The notes beneath the pieces are model-generated. The model did no database searches, had not been told where the DNA came from, and saw only the letters and a list, made by a program, of their open reading frames with translations. Below, piece after piece: positions 23,826-35,167 of a stretch of DNA of 64,000 nt (its first letter is position 1; each line of letters starts with the position of its first letter). Made by a program: the position numbers and the translations under genes. The stretch is from Theobroma cacao (lineage: Eukaryota > Streptophyta > Magnoliopsida > Malvales > Malvaceae), in NCBI RefSeq assembly GCF_000208745.1, contig NC_030851.1, positions 19,763,546 through 19,827,545 on the forward strand, in the 5' to 3' direction.

Positions 23826-24457
23826 TGTTTTGTCTCCTATCTTGTCCAATTATTGCCCTATTTTTCACTTCTTTGCTACCATATCTGAGCATGGACTTCC
23901 AACATTTAGGACAAAATGAGTTAAGTTTAAAATGAGGGGTTTTTAATATGAATGGAACTAAATTGCATTGTTTTGAAACAAGTGCATCATGATTTTAAAT
24001 TCTCCCTTGTTGTTGTTGCTTGTTCCCTTCCTTGTTCACTCACTGGGTTTATACTCACCATTTTCAAATTCATGTTTTCAGATCACGAGGCAGCCGGTAA
24101 CTAGGACGAGGTGTCCTTGTAGACCTGTGTCCATCTTTTGGTAGGTGTCTCGGCATTCGGTAGCTGTATATTCATCCGAGTCACTCCGCTGGAAGTCGAG
24201 TGTTATTTTGTTTTGTATAGACGAACTTAATGTAAATTATTAGAATACATGTTGTAGACATTGTATGTAAATTTTTAAGGAGTAATGCCAGTACGAGTTG
24301 GCAACGTATATCACTATTTTGATTCAAAGTTATTAAATATGACTTAGTGATATTAGATGGAATTATAAGTAAGATAAATAATAGGCTTACTTGGGTTTAG
24401 TGGATTACGTCCATTGGACCCTTGAGCCTGTCATGGCCCGAAATTTGGGTCGTGACA

Positions 24458-24462
24458 ATAAG
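24458..24462. repeat. E2 target-site duplication, right copy (ATAAG)
   Basis: This is an exact copy of 13292-13296 and directly follows the 3' LTR end. Confidence 0.95.
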
Positions 24463-25392
24463 CTAAGGACAGAAGATTTAAATATTAAAACATGAGAATG
24501 CATGTAAACGCTTTAAAATCAATGAGGTATTTGTGCCTCGTATGTAAACTCAAAAATTGTGTTGCAAAATAATCGCTTCAAGCAATATAATAAAAACCGG
24601 TGCAAGTAAAAGATTTCTGCCATTGAAATCATGTAACGACTTGCTCAAATCAATTCAACATAAACATGCATGCTCCCGTAAAGTCAAGCAATATTGATGT
24701 GAATACTCAAGTTTATAAGCGATCTTATCCACGAGATATTAAACACAAATCCGTCGTATAAATAAGGGAGCTGTGGAAAACCATGTATTTCTCACCATGC
24801 GAAGGAATACATGTTTGAAAACCCAAAAAGATACCACTATTGAGTAGGTAATCTTAAATATCAACCCATGGACCCACTTCCATGTAATAACATCTGGGAG
24901 CTCCTCTCCACTGGATCCCACAGCCATGGCAGTATCAACAATGTTAGCCGACATTGGAGAAATCAAGTGGTCGCAACCACGTATAACAACTTATGGCCTA
25001 GCCACACATATGCATCACAACGTGGCCCCTACCATGTTTAATAGCCCGTCGGTGACCCAAAGGTTCTCTAGCTAGAGCTCACTTGTGCACAAGGGACACA
25101 CTATCCCGATGTGACATTCGGCCTACTCTTGAATCTCCCAATTTGGTAAAACCATTTAAAAATCAAGTTGGGTTCTCAAAAGCTCATTTTAAACCATTTC
25201 CAAAATGCCAACCATGGTAACATGCTAAAAACCCCTTTTTGTAAACCTTTGCATGAGGTTTAGATGTCAAATCAACATAGTGAATATGAAATTTATTCAT
25301 GAATGCACATTACATTATCAATAAGGCATATTTTGACATAAACCGTTTTAAAAAGCTTTTTTCTCGATTTAAAAAGCACATTAAACAATTGT
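24458..25392 (-). mobile_element. E1 3' LTR, segment 2
   Basis: It continues segment 1 without loss apart from the duplicated ATAAG: CTAAGGACAGAAGATTT matches 61923 onward. It also parallels the E4 LTRs at 40100-40820 and 56070-56790 (GAAAACCCAAAAAGATACCA, AGCTAGAGCTCACT). Homology stops near 25392, after GATTTAAAAAGCACATTAAA. Confidence 0.75.
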
Positions 25393-27376
25393 GGAAGGTT
25401 GAACTATGCTTCAAATGTTTAGAGAATGAGGGTGACATGGGTTGATTAAATGATACTACTACAGGTGATGGAATAGAAATACGCTACGGGAATTGCAGAG
25501 ATCTACTTAGAAAAGAGATGATGATTTGAGAATTTAGGTACTCGTATACGAGTAAAGATTTGGTAATGAGACATGACCGAAAGTTGGAATATTACAATAT
25601 GAATTTTGACTAAGAAAATCGACTTATAAAACACGTGGTGTTTGAAGATAGTGCTAATTAGTTGTTGACTCTTGTATGAGAATGGAATATTGAAATCAGC
25701 TTTGTGTATTCACCACAAATAATGAGCATGATCTAACCAACTAAGAGAATAAGTGACTCTAAACTGGATTGTTGGTTATTTTGATTTTTCAGACTGCTTA
25801 TTGAGCTTGATATGCCTAAGGTTATTTGAAGTTAAAATTTTTGGAAATATATATGTATGGATATATATGTTGTATATTGGTATAAAAGCTCATGCGGAGT
25901 TAGTTATAATTTGATTCGATGATTATATTCTATCAATGGTTATAGCGCTAGACAATGATTAAGATAATTTATCGCTGATTTTGGCAGTGAACAAGGGGAT
26001 TATAATGTTGTTAGCTTAAAAGTAAGTGTTTATACTTTTGGTATGAGTTCATCAAATTCTATTATATCATGATAAAATTTGATGTTTTAATATAGCTTGA
26101 GAGGCTTGACATATAAACTAGCTTAACTGTGAGCTAGAAATTGTTAGGTTATTATGAAGTACGCAAATAGAGAAGTATGACATGAATTTAATATCTTCAA
26201 GGGCAATGGAAAATGATGTATCAGTTTTGGTCTAACTTCAATATATATAGTTTTGAGATATAAAGATGTGGGGAAAAGTTTATAACTTATGCGTAAAGGT
26301 GTGCATTTGAATTCGTATAATTAAAAGTGTAAAATCTACCTTGATTTGTATAAAGCTCATGATTCAAGATGAATGATTATGGATTTAATTTTCTAAGGTA
26401 AAGGGACTAAAAGAAGTTAATATCAGAAAGGCCTTAATAGATGATTCTTAAATTTTAGAGTGCACTTAAGGAGAGACAAATGTTTAATTTGTTCTTCAAA
26501 TTGATAAACTAATGAGGCCATGAGATCTGATGTTTGGAGTAAATTTGAGAAATATCAAGTTAGATATGTTGTGGGTGATTGATGACGAACAAATTAGCTA
26601 TGACATTAGAAATGTAGAAATAATTAGTAATCAAAAAGAGACTTGGAAATGAACTTTAAAAGGAAAATTTTGAGCAACTTTAATCTTAACAAATTGAGTT
26701 ATTGATTAAAGAGATTGATTAAGATTATAAGAAGGTATGCGGAATGTCATGATTTATTGAAAGGCCTTATGGTATAAGTTGAGATTTATCTAGTGAGCAC
26801 TCGAACATGAAAGTATTGGAGTTTGTTTTTGGGAAGATGGTTACTAATGGTTACCGGATTTGAATCATCCATGATGTTAAACATATATGAATAAATAAAG
26901 AGTGTTTGATCCTTATGTATTATGAAATGCTTGAATGGAATTTGTATGGAGGTATGTGAAACGGAATAGAGGTTGGTTGACCATCTAGACCCATAGTCAA
27001 TGGTGGAATAAATGCTTGAATGTTGGAAGGTTTGATAAAAGCTCAAAGTAGAGGAATTGTGGATGGTTAAGTAAACATGCATGATTGATGATTTAAGGAT
27101 GATTTGATTGAGGTGTGACCAAAATTAATAGCTTACTTGAATTCTCTTCATAAGATGAAGGATGATATTGTTTTGATCCAACAAGAGTAGTACTCATAAC
27201 TATATATTATGACATTGTCGAGTTTTCTATAAGATAGAAAGTCGATATGATGCATAAACTAAGATTCTACGTTAAGAATGCCCGACGAAAGTGATGTGGC
27301 AAAACTCTAGAACTTTGATTATTCACCTTATGCCGATTTGAATTCGAGGATGAATTCATTTTTAAGTGGGGGAGAA
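25393..27376 (+). mobile_element. E3 3' internal region (non-coding)
   Basis: This is about 2 kb with no polyprotein homology in any frame. It ends with GAATTCGAGGATGAATTC and the polypurine tract AAGTGGGGGAGAA directly before an LTR, as expected for the 3' untranslated end of a plus-strand Ty3/gypsy element. The 5' part, PBS and 5' LTR are absent. The left edge joins E1 LTR sequence with no target duplication visible, so a deletion probably removed the rest. Confidence 0.6.
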
Positions 27377-27767
27377 TGTGAGACCTCAACCCCTATAAGC
27401 TCATAACTACGCATAGACGTAATAACACAGGCTAAGGGTAGTTTCGTCATTTCCTCTAAAAAGCTCCCAGAAAAAGGTTTTATGATATTTTAAGGTCTAA
27501 ATAGGCATAAGACCGAATAAATGATATATAATGATGAAAACACGAAGAAAACTAGATGTGGCAATAATTTTTACGATAGAGGCAAAATGGTCATTTTGCA
27601 CCCCGAGTCAAAATTTTAAGTTTTTGTAAACCTGAGTAGTTTAGATCATTGTGGACCTTGTCCCAGTATCAAAAGAATAAAAAGATTTCACAAAGGATTA
27701 GAGAAGAACAAGTTAACTTGCTAAAGGGCATTTTTGTAATTTCCAAGGGAGTTGGATAAGTTTAAGC

Positions 27768-27775
27768 TATAAATA
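27768..27775 (+). promoter_or_regulatory. LTR TATA box
   Basis: TATAAATA in the context AAGCTATAAATATCTTC is followed about 12 bases later by CCAGCAGCTTCTTC. Its position 390 bases into the LTR is matched in the solo LTR (52083). Confidence 0.75.
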
Positions 27776-28329
27776 TCTTCTCTTTCCAGCAGCTTCTTCA
27801 TTCTCTAACAACTTCTTCTCCTTATTCTTCTTCCGTCTCACGTTGCTTCCATCCTCCATGGAAGCTTGATATGAAACTTTCACAACTTTCTCTCTCTAGC
27901 TCTAATTTTCATACCTTTATGCCCTTTTGACTAGAACCCTTGTGCTCTTTCACTCTTTCACTTTAAAACCCTCAAAAAGTCCTTGTTCAGCACTTTCTCT
28001 CACTAGTTGGAGGTTTAGAGAGAGAAAGAAAGATTTTTCCATAATTGTTTTGAAGCTATTAAAAGAGAATTCAACTACAAAGAAACCCTAAGGTGAGTGA
28101 TGAACTAGGCTTGGTTTTAAGTTGTTGATAATGGCTAGTAATTGGGATTATGAGCTGTTTTATTATTGAGTTGTTTACTCATTTTTAGTGTGATTAGAGT
28201 AGTGCAAGGAATAGCCATTTGATATAGTTGGAAGCCAATTAGGAATGACTAGTAGAATTTGAATTAGAAACTAGCTTTTCGAGTGATATTAATGTAAATT
28301 GGATTGGTTGTGATGTTGTGTGTGTATAG

Positions 28330-28404
28330 GTTACAACAAGGCCTCACATGTCCATTTGGAGTATTAGTTGAGGTTAAAGTCAAGCAAAAGAAACAACAAG
28401 AACG
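28330..28404 (+). other. Predicted 75-nt internal leader exon (E3 LTR)
   Basis: It is bounded on the left by GTGTGTGTATAG and on the right by GTGAGTGAAC. Predicted introns are 28093-28329 (237 nt) and 28405-29583 (1179 nt, ending CATGTTTTCAG). The 75-nt length is shared with three other family C LTRs whose first intron varies from 98 to 237 nt. Confidence 0.5.
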
Positions 28405-30016
28405 GTGAGTGAACTGCATTTCAAAACTTGTTTTGGGGAATATAACGTATTTGCTAAACATTTGAATGAATTATCTAGCTTTTCATAAATACAAGTGCCT
28501 TGGGAACAAGCCTTTGATAAATTGTCTCCATGTTGTGACTTGTGACTATTATTGATCCATGCACTATCACATTGTGTTGATATATATACGAATAATGTTT
28601 TGTAATGATATTGACCCGGCTATGTGTGAGTAGGAGTGCGCATATGCCGATGATGACCCGACTGTGTGCGAGTAGGAGTGTGCATACGCCGATGATTGAC
28701 CCGGCTATGTGCTAGTGGGAGTGCGCATAAGCCGATGATGACTCAGCCATGTGCTAGTGGGGAGTGCACATGAGCTGATGATGATGGGAGAGTGTGCATG
28801 ATGATGATGGATATATATATATATATACATATGTAAATATGTGTGTTATAGGAAGTTTATGAGTAATGGTATATGGCTGTAATGCATGTCAAATTTGGCA
28901 TGATGAATCTTGAAAAATTCCCATTTTCTTGCAAATTGATCTTTATTGCAGCCCCAAATGGATTTTTGTGCAAAAGAGGCCCCCTTTTCACTTAGGTGCC
29001 CTGCTTCTCGCTGCAGCGAGAAACATTCTGTTTTGGCAGCAGAAAACTCGCTGCAGCAAAAATAAATCTCGCTGCGGCGAGAAACTCTCAGGTTTTGATG
29101 CAGTGCCTTCACTTTGATGAAGATTTTGATCACTTTTCGGTCCAAACTGGGAAAAATGGTAAACATCAAAGTTGTATTCATGCCTCTTAGCTTTCTAATG
29201 GTCTAAAAATCAGGTCAATTAAACTTTTGTAGTGGAAGATATTCTTGAAAAACTGAAACATATGCAAACTGATATTGTTTCTCGCTGCAGCGAGAATGAA
29301 CTTCGCTGTAGCGAAAAACATTCTGTCCTACATGCTACCTTATTCGGTTTTTGACACATTTTTCACCCATTTAACTTCATGGATTGATCATGGGTTGTTG
29401 CAACACTATGAGGTTATTAATCAAAGTTTGAAATGAGGGGTTTTTAGTAAGAAATTAAATCAATTGCATTATTTTTGACACAAGTGCATCATGATTTCCA
29501 AATTCTTCCTATTAATTGCTTGTTCCCTTCTTCTGTTCACTCACTGAGTTTTATACTCACGTTTTTAAATTTCATGTTTTCAGATTTATAGGCAGTTGGG
29601 ACCTAGATTGAGTCGCACACATATGCTCGCCTTCTTGGTAGGTACTATGGCATCTCAGTAGCTATACCCTCACCCACGGTCACTCTGCTGACGGTCAAGA
29701 GTTGTATGATTGTGTATACATATAAGTAATGTAGACCACTCAGATTCATGTTAGAAAAATCAAATATGTATATTTGATTACTGAAGCCATTGTAAGGTGG
29801 CAAATGAGTGATACTATGTTAGCATAATACAATTGTGAGTATTGGGTTACTATAAAATATTATTGAAATATTTTTAGTTGAGAATTACAATATGGGTTTG
29901 AGAAATGACGGTTTTGAATGATGCTCGGGATTGCATAAATAGGCTTGCTTGGGCTTAGTGGGCTATGCCCATTGGGCCCATGAGCTGGTCATGGCCCAGA
30001 TTTTGGGTTCGTCACA

Positions 30017-30435
30017 TTTTCATCCGTCACAATTTGGTCCTTCCAACATTTCTTTAATTCCAATTTCCTCTTATTTTCCTTCCTTTACACGTGTACAAAT
30101 AGGATATAAAATTTGCACTTCACCAAGATGTCACTATAATATTAAATATATACTTACCCGCTCTTACTCTATTTAATAAAGGCACACGGGCCCCATTAAC
30201 ATCGTTTTTCTTCAAAATTCTTTCTTACTTCTTCTCCCCAACTTAGATTAGTCGTATAATCCTCCTCCATGACTAATCTTAACAATAGATAAAATATTAA
30301 TATTTTAATATTATTTTATTCCAAAATATTCTTTTCATCCATTACCGCTCTTTGGCACTTAAATTTATGTCAATTGACCTTTCATCTCATCAATAAGGTC
30401 TTATTAACTTCTACACGAGGGTACAAGGTGTTACA
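30017..30435 (-). mobile_element. E1 3' LTR, segment 3 (promoter end)
   Basis: Its reverse complement starts TGTAACACCTTGTACCCTCG and matches the promoter ends of the E4 LTRs (58610-59186 and 42810-43368). The part of the LTR between this segment and segment 2 is missing, consistent with a deletion tied to E3. A polypurine tract follows at once on the right. Confidence 0.8.
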
Positions 30436-30450
30436 GTCTCCCCCACTTAA
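30436..30450 (-). promoter_or_regulatory. Polypurine tract of E1
   Basis: The minus strand reads TTAAGTGGGGGAGAC immediately before the LTR start TGTAACACC, preceded by a GACGAATT motif also seen before the tracts of E3 and E4. Confidence 0.85.
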
Positions 30451-30499
30451 AACAAATTCGTCCCTTAATTTTAAATAGAGTGGGTTGTTGAGGCATACT

Positions 30500-32293
30500 T
30501 TATTCTTCAAAGAGGTGTGGGTATTCCTTCTTCATTTCCTCTTCAGGTTCCCAGGTTGCCTTTTCCATTTACAAGTTTTGCCACAAGATCTTTGCTGAGG
30601 CAACTTTTTTAGAGCATAATTGTTTCACTTGTCAATCCTATCTTGCTACAGGTTGCTGTTCAAAAGTTAATCCTTCGTCCAGAGAAACCAAATCATAGCG
30701 TATAACATGTTTTGGGTCTTTAACATACTTTCTCAACATAGACACATAAAAAGTGAGATTCACATGAGCTAGCTCTAACGGCAAAACTAGTCGATATGCT
30801 GTTAACCCAATTTGTTCCAAGATCTCGAAATGTTTAATATATCTGGGACTTAACTTCCCTTTCTTTTCGAATCTTTTACTTCGTTTTAATAGGGATACCT
30901 TCAAAACACAAAATCTCCCACTTAGAACTCTAAAGGATAATGCCTATTATCTTCATAAGACTTTTTTTTTACTTTGTGTCGACTTTAAATGTTCCCTCAC
31001 CAAACTCACCACTCCAGTTGCTTGTTGTACCAAATTAGAACCTAACAATTTCCTTTCTCCCACTTCAAACCATCGAAATGGGTGAACTGCACTTCCATCC
31101 ATATAATGCTTCAAAAGGTGCCATTCAAATACTAGCTTGATAACTATTATTCTATGTGAATTTCGCCAAAGATAACTGCTGATTCCACGTGGTTCCCAAA
31201 TCCAACACTATCGACCTTAGCATGTCTTCAAGCGTTTGTATCACATTCTCTGACTGGCCATCCATTTGAGGATGATACACAATACTAAAGTCTAAACAAG
31301 TGCCTAAAGCTTCATGTGAACTTCTCCAAAATTTATTAGTAAGCTGAGGCCCTCGATCAAATACTATGGTCATGGGAATTCCTTGTAAACGTACGATATA
31401 GTTAATGTAAACCTTGGCATATTTAGCTAACCCATAGTTAGTCTTTACCAAAATAAAGTGAGCAGATTTGATCAATCGATCCACTATTACCCAAATCAAA
31501 TCATATCCCTCTTTGACACAAGGCAATCCAGTCACAAAATCTATAGCCACATGTTCCCATTTCTATTCAAGAATCGGCAGAGGTTGTAGCAAACCTGGGG
31601 GTTTCCCATGTTCAGCCTTGACTTGTTGACAAGTTATGCATTTAGCTACATATTTTGCTTCATCTTTTTTCATGCCTGGCCACCATTAAACCATTTTTAA
31701 ATCTTGATACATCTTGGTGGCTCTTGGATGTACAGTGATGGCAGTAATGTGAGCTTCTTCTAAAATCTCTTCCCTCAAATTATCTCCATCCGGCACATAC
31801 GTTCGGGATTCATACTTCAACAACCCATCGTCTCCATACACATTTCTAATCTCGCTCTCCAAATCCCAAGATTCTCATCATGAATTCATCTTGATCTTGA
31901 GCACTGTGAATCCGATCCAAGATCATTGGTCGTACTCAAAAGTGAGCAATAAGGGCATTAAGCCCACCGATATTGATCCTGTTCCCCATACTACCTAAGC
32001 TTTGCCATCCACGTACTATACTCCTTCGTTCTACAGTCAAATGTGCTAAACTCCCCACAGACTTCTAACTTAAAGCATTAGCTATTACGTTCACCTTACC
32101 AGGGTGATATTGAATGGTACAATCGTAATCCTTAAGCAATTCCATCCATCGACGTTGCCTTAAGTTAAGATCACATTGTTGAAATATATACTTTAAACTC
32201 TTGTGGTCAGTATATATTTCAAAGCTTTCCCCGTAAAGATAATGACGCCAAATCTTTAATGCAAATACTATCACTACCATTTCCAAGTCATGG
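30500..32293 (-). pseudogene. RNase H (C-terminal part), integrase and chromodomain-like tail of E1
   Basis: On the minus strand, RNase H resumes at the solo LTR edge with [32 protein letters not shown] and [13 protein letters not shown], with Asn replacing the last acidic residue. The integrase zinc region (about 31560-31790) keeps its His pair and CITCQQVK. The core at 31152-31550 has the triad Asp (AIDFVTGLP), Asp (FDRGPQ) and Glu (DGQSEN) with D,D(35)E spacing. The C-terminal SPRYIKHFEILEQIG and VSMLRKY lead to a chromodomain-like tail ending YPHLFEE at 30500. Several stops and frame changes show decay. Confidence 0.88.
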
Positions 32294-35167
32294 TGTCACG
32301 ACCCAAATTTCGGGCCATGACCGGCGCATGGGTCCAATGGACGTAATCCACTAAACCCAAGCAAGCCTATTATTTATCTTACTTATAATTCCATCTATTA
32401 TCACTAAGTCATATTTCATAACTTTGAATCAAAATAGTGATATACATTGCAAACTCGTACTGGCATTACTCATTTAAAATTTACATTAAGTTCATCTATA
32501 CATAACAAAATAATACTCGACTTCCAACGGAGGGACTCCGATGAATATACAGCTACCGAATGCCGAGACACCTACCAAAAGATGGACACAGGTCTACAAG
32601 AACACCTCATCCTAATTATCGATTGCCTCGTGATCTGAAAACATGAATTTTTTTTTAAAACGTGAGTACAATACTCCGTGAGTGAATATTAGAAGGGAAC
32701 AAGCAATCTCAACTAGGAAATTTGACAATCATGATGTACCGGTTGAAAATAAAGCCATTTTCATCTAACTACTATTCCAAACCCTTTTTCCCTTACATAG
32801 AAATTTAATACGCATTCAAGGATTAAACATCCTTGCATTTACACCGACCCTTTTAGCAAAGTAGTAAAACTGACGGTTATTTACAAATCGTCACACAATA
32901 AGGGTTTCACAACCCGTACGATTCATATATGCATATGTATCACATACAATTTCATTCACCAATTGTTCTATCAAGCAAGATAGCAAAATTAACGGTTTAT
33001 CACAAACCGTCACAAACAAGGGTTTGACATACCACACAATCAAACATATATACACAAAGATATGAGCAATTATATACACCGCCAAGTCTTCACTATTCTT
33101 GGTGGTACAAAGAAATAACTATCGAAGTACTCGGTAAGGGGTATCACTCAGTATCCCTCTTTGCACACCTCTGAATTTTTAGTAAATTGTGGGTGTTACG
33201 TATCACCGTCCCCACAACCTTTATCATTAAACCGGCATTGCATTTCCCACTCCACACATGCATGGTCGTAATTATCACATCCTTTGTCATTCAACTGGCA
33301 TTGCACTTCCCACTCCGCACATGCACGGTTGCATCAATTTCACCATAATTTATTAATAATGCATATCAGCATAATACAAGGGTACACAGATTCAGTACAC
33401 TTAATTTCACACAATTTCTCAATAATACATGTAGGCATCATACAGATATACACAGATGCATCGCAATCATATTTAACATCACAGAAATATTTTCACTAAA
33501 GGCTTGTTTCCGAGATTCATTTTTAAATGGGAATTAGATATAATCATTCACGCATTTCATTTCAACTTAATTAGAATTCCCAAATAAATTTTGAAATGCA
33601 AATTCACTCACAAGTGTCGAAAATCCGAATTCCAAGTGCACTTGGACTAATAGTCCTCAGGCGCAATTCCTTTGCCTTTTCCGAACGTCTCACTACCTTG
33701 TCAAATAACAAAGTCGAGGAATTTACTATATTGTCCCTAAATTGATATAAACTAATTTAAATTACTAATGCTTGATATGCAAATGCAAAAATACATCCGA
33801 TTACCGCTTAATCACGGTATCAATTAAATTCAACTGATCACCCGATTAGTTGGCGATTGTGTCCAAATCACCTCCAAATTAATCCATTTCTCCTCTAATA
33901 CCTTAATTTACCACATACCATTTAAATAAAGCCAAATTCAGCATTACAACCCTCACAGTTCCATATAGAAAAATTCGATCATTTGGTGCACTAGCATCGA
34001 AATTTTTTCTACATAACCGTTTCACCTTAATTCATCATTTTCCAAGCCATTTTCCTTGAAATAAAAACAATCCCCCATTGATATTCAGCCCTCATGGTTC
34101 GACCAACAAGGAACCCTAGAGAAATTGAATATTTCTTTTGTGTTTTTTTGTTCATAACCATGCTTAACTATCCCTAAACACTAACATAGTCTAAAATGAA
34201 ATTATTCCAACAACAATTCCTCTTCCATACCCATTTTTCATAATTGAATTCATCATGATAACTCAATATTCAACCATGGAAATCAAGAACAAAAGCATGG
34301 ATAAGCAAAGTATCAAGGAGAATTAAAGAAATTTTAACTTACCTAGCTTGTTTCCTTGATTTCTTCACTTTTTCTTTGAATTTTCACCTAGGTTTTCTTG
34401 TTTTTCCTTTTGTTCTTCCTTTTTTCTTGTTGCTGGTTGTCTAGGCCGAATATGGTGAGAGAATTGGGGATTTAATGGGCTGATTTCTATAGAAAATGAT
34501 AAAATAATCAAGATTGCCACGTGTCACATGCTTATTGGCCCAATGTTTTAACTTTTTGACTTTTTCTTCTTAATTTTCCACCACAAATATTCTGGTATTT
34601 ATCCAATCCTACCACAATTAAAATCCCTTGGTCTTGACAAGTGCTAGGGCAAAAAATTTACCGATTTGCCCCCGGAGTGAAAAAATTACGATTTTACCCC
34701 TATATTCTGAAATGTACCAGAATCACATTATTTCTAGTTTTCAACCTCAAATAACACTATTATTGATCAATATTAACCAAATGGGGCAAAAATCGTTTTA
34801 TAAAAATTCTCGTTTAGTCCTCTAGTGGCAAAATTACCATTTTGCCCTTGTGCTCTAAAAATATCGAGAATCACAATTTTTCACTGCTAAACATCATTCT
34901 ATACTCTAATAATCATAATTATATTTCATATAATTATTCTTGGTCAAATGTTGTAAAATGACCATTTTGTCCCTAATCGGTCAATTTTCCTAATGGACTC
35001 CAAACTGGACCTTGAACTCCGAATCACTATTCTAAGCCATTCTGTGGGTTTCAAAATTTTCAATTTCCTCGTAGAATTTCTATTTGAACTAGTTCAAGGC
35101 TTGATTTAACTTAGTTGTACCACTCGATACAATACCGTCTTTTAATCGAGCTTGACAGGGTCTCACA
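32294..35167 (-). mobile_element. Solo LTR (2.87 kb, family A) inside E1 RNase H
   Basis: The minus strand runs from TGTGAGACCCTGTCAAGC to TTTGGGTCGTGACA and aligns throughout with the E2 LTRs. It splits the RNase H reading: LKRHKQNYPT is on one side and HDLEMVV on the other. There is no PBS, PPT or coding sequence, so it is a solo LTR. Flanks are CATGG (32289-32293) and CACAG (35168-35172); three of five bases match, so the duplication has decayed. Confidence 0.88.
33612..33696 (-). other. Predicted 85-nt internal leader exon (solo LTR, family A)
   Basis: On the minus strand it is bounded by GTCAAG on its 5' side and GTGAGTGAA on its 3' side. Predicted introns are 33697-34342 (donor AGGTAAGT) and 32635-33611 (acceptor CATGTTTTCAG). 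Confidence 0.45.

Larger units (their letters stand above)
13297..24457 (+). mobile_element. E2: full-length Ty3/gypsy chromovirus (Tekay/Del-like), 11.2 kb
   Basis: The complete structure is present: 5' LTR 13297-16290, PBS 16295-16306, gag-pol 16516-21377, PPT 21427-21438, 3' LTR 21439-24457, and ATAAG duplications on both sides. Domain order is gag, protease, RT, RNase H, integrase, chromodomain-like tail, which defines Ty3/gypsy and specifically the chromoviruses. The LTR length of about 3 kb and the tail sequence favour the Tekay/Del clade. The polyprotein has nine in-frame stops plus a frame change near the gag start, so it is not autonomous now. Hand comparison of the first 205 LTR bases gives about 16 mismatches, mostly transitions, so the insertion is not recent. 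Confidence 0.95.
21439..24457 (+). mobile_element. 3' LTR of E2 (3019 bp, family A)
   Basis: The LTR runs from TGTGAGACCCTATCAAGC to TTTGGGTCGTGACA. In order it holds a promoter region, a donor-like AGGTAAGT (22304-22311), an acceptor-like TTTGTCAAG (to 22950), an 85-nt block, a second donor-like CTGTGAGTG (23034-23042), a (TA)n tract, a TGCACGATGTGGGGGGATG minisatellite (about 23275-23453), a palindrome cluster (23669-23825), an acceptor-like CATGTTTTCAG (to 24081), and the terminal segment shared with other LTR families here. Confidence 0.95.
27377..30016 (+). mobile_element. 3' LTR of E3 (2640 bp, family C)
   Basis: It starts TGTGAGACCTCAACCCCTAT and ends TTTGGGTTCGTCACA. It is closely similar to the solo LTR at 51692-54231 along its whole length. 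It contains a TATA box, donor- and acceptor-like sites bounding a 75-nt block (28330-28404), a four-unit minisatellite with GACCCGGCTATGTG (about 28612-28800), (TA)n, and two perfect 18-base palindromes (29005-29022 and 29279-29296). E1 LTR sequence resumes at 30017. Confidence 0.9.

Noticed and set aside
24739..24966. 75-codon minus-strand frame (and the similar ones at 40176 and 56144) as a conserved gene
   Set aside because: They lie in equivalent parts of family B LTRs, and the similarity is explained by LTR homology; lengths and starts differ between copies.
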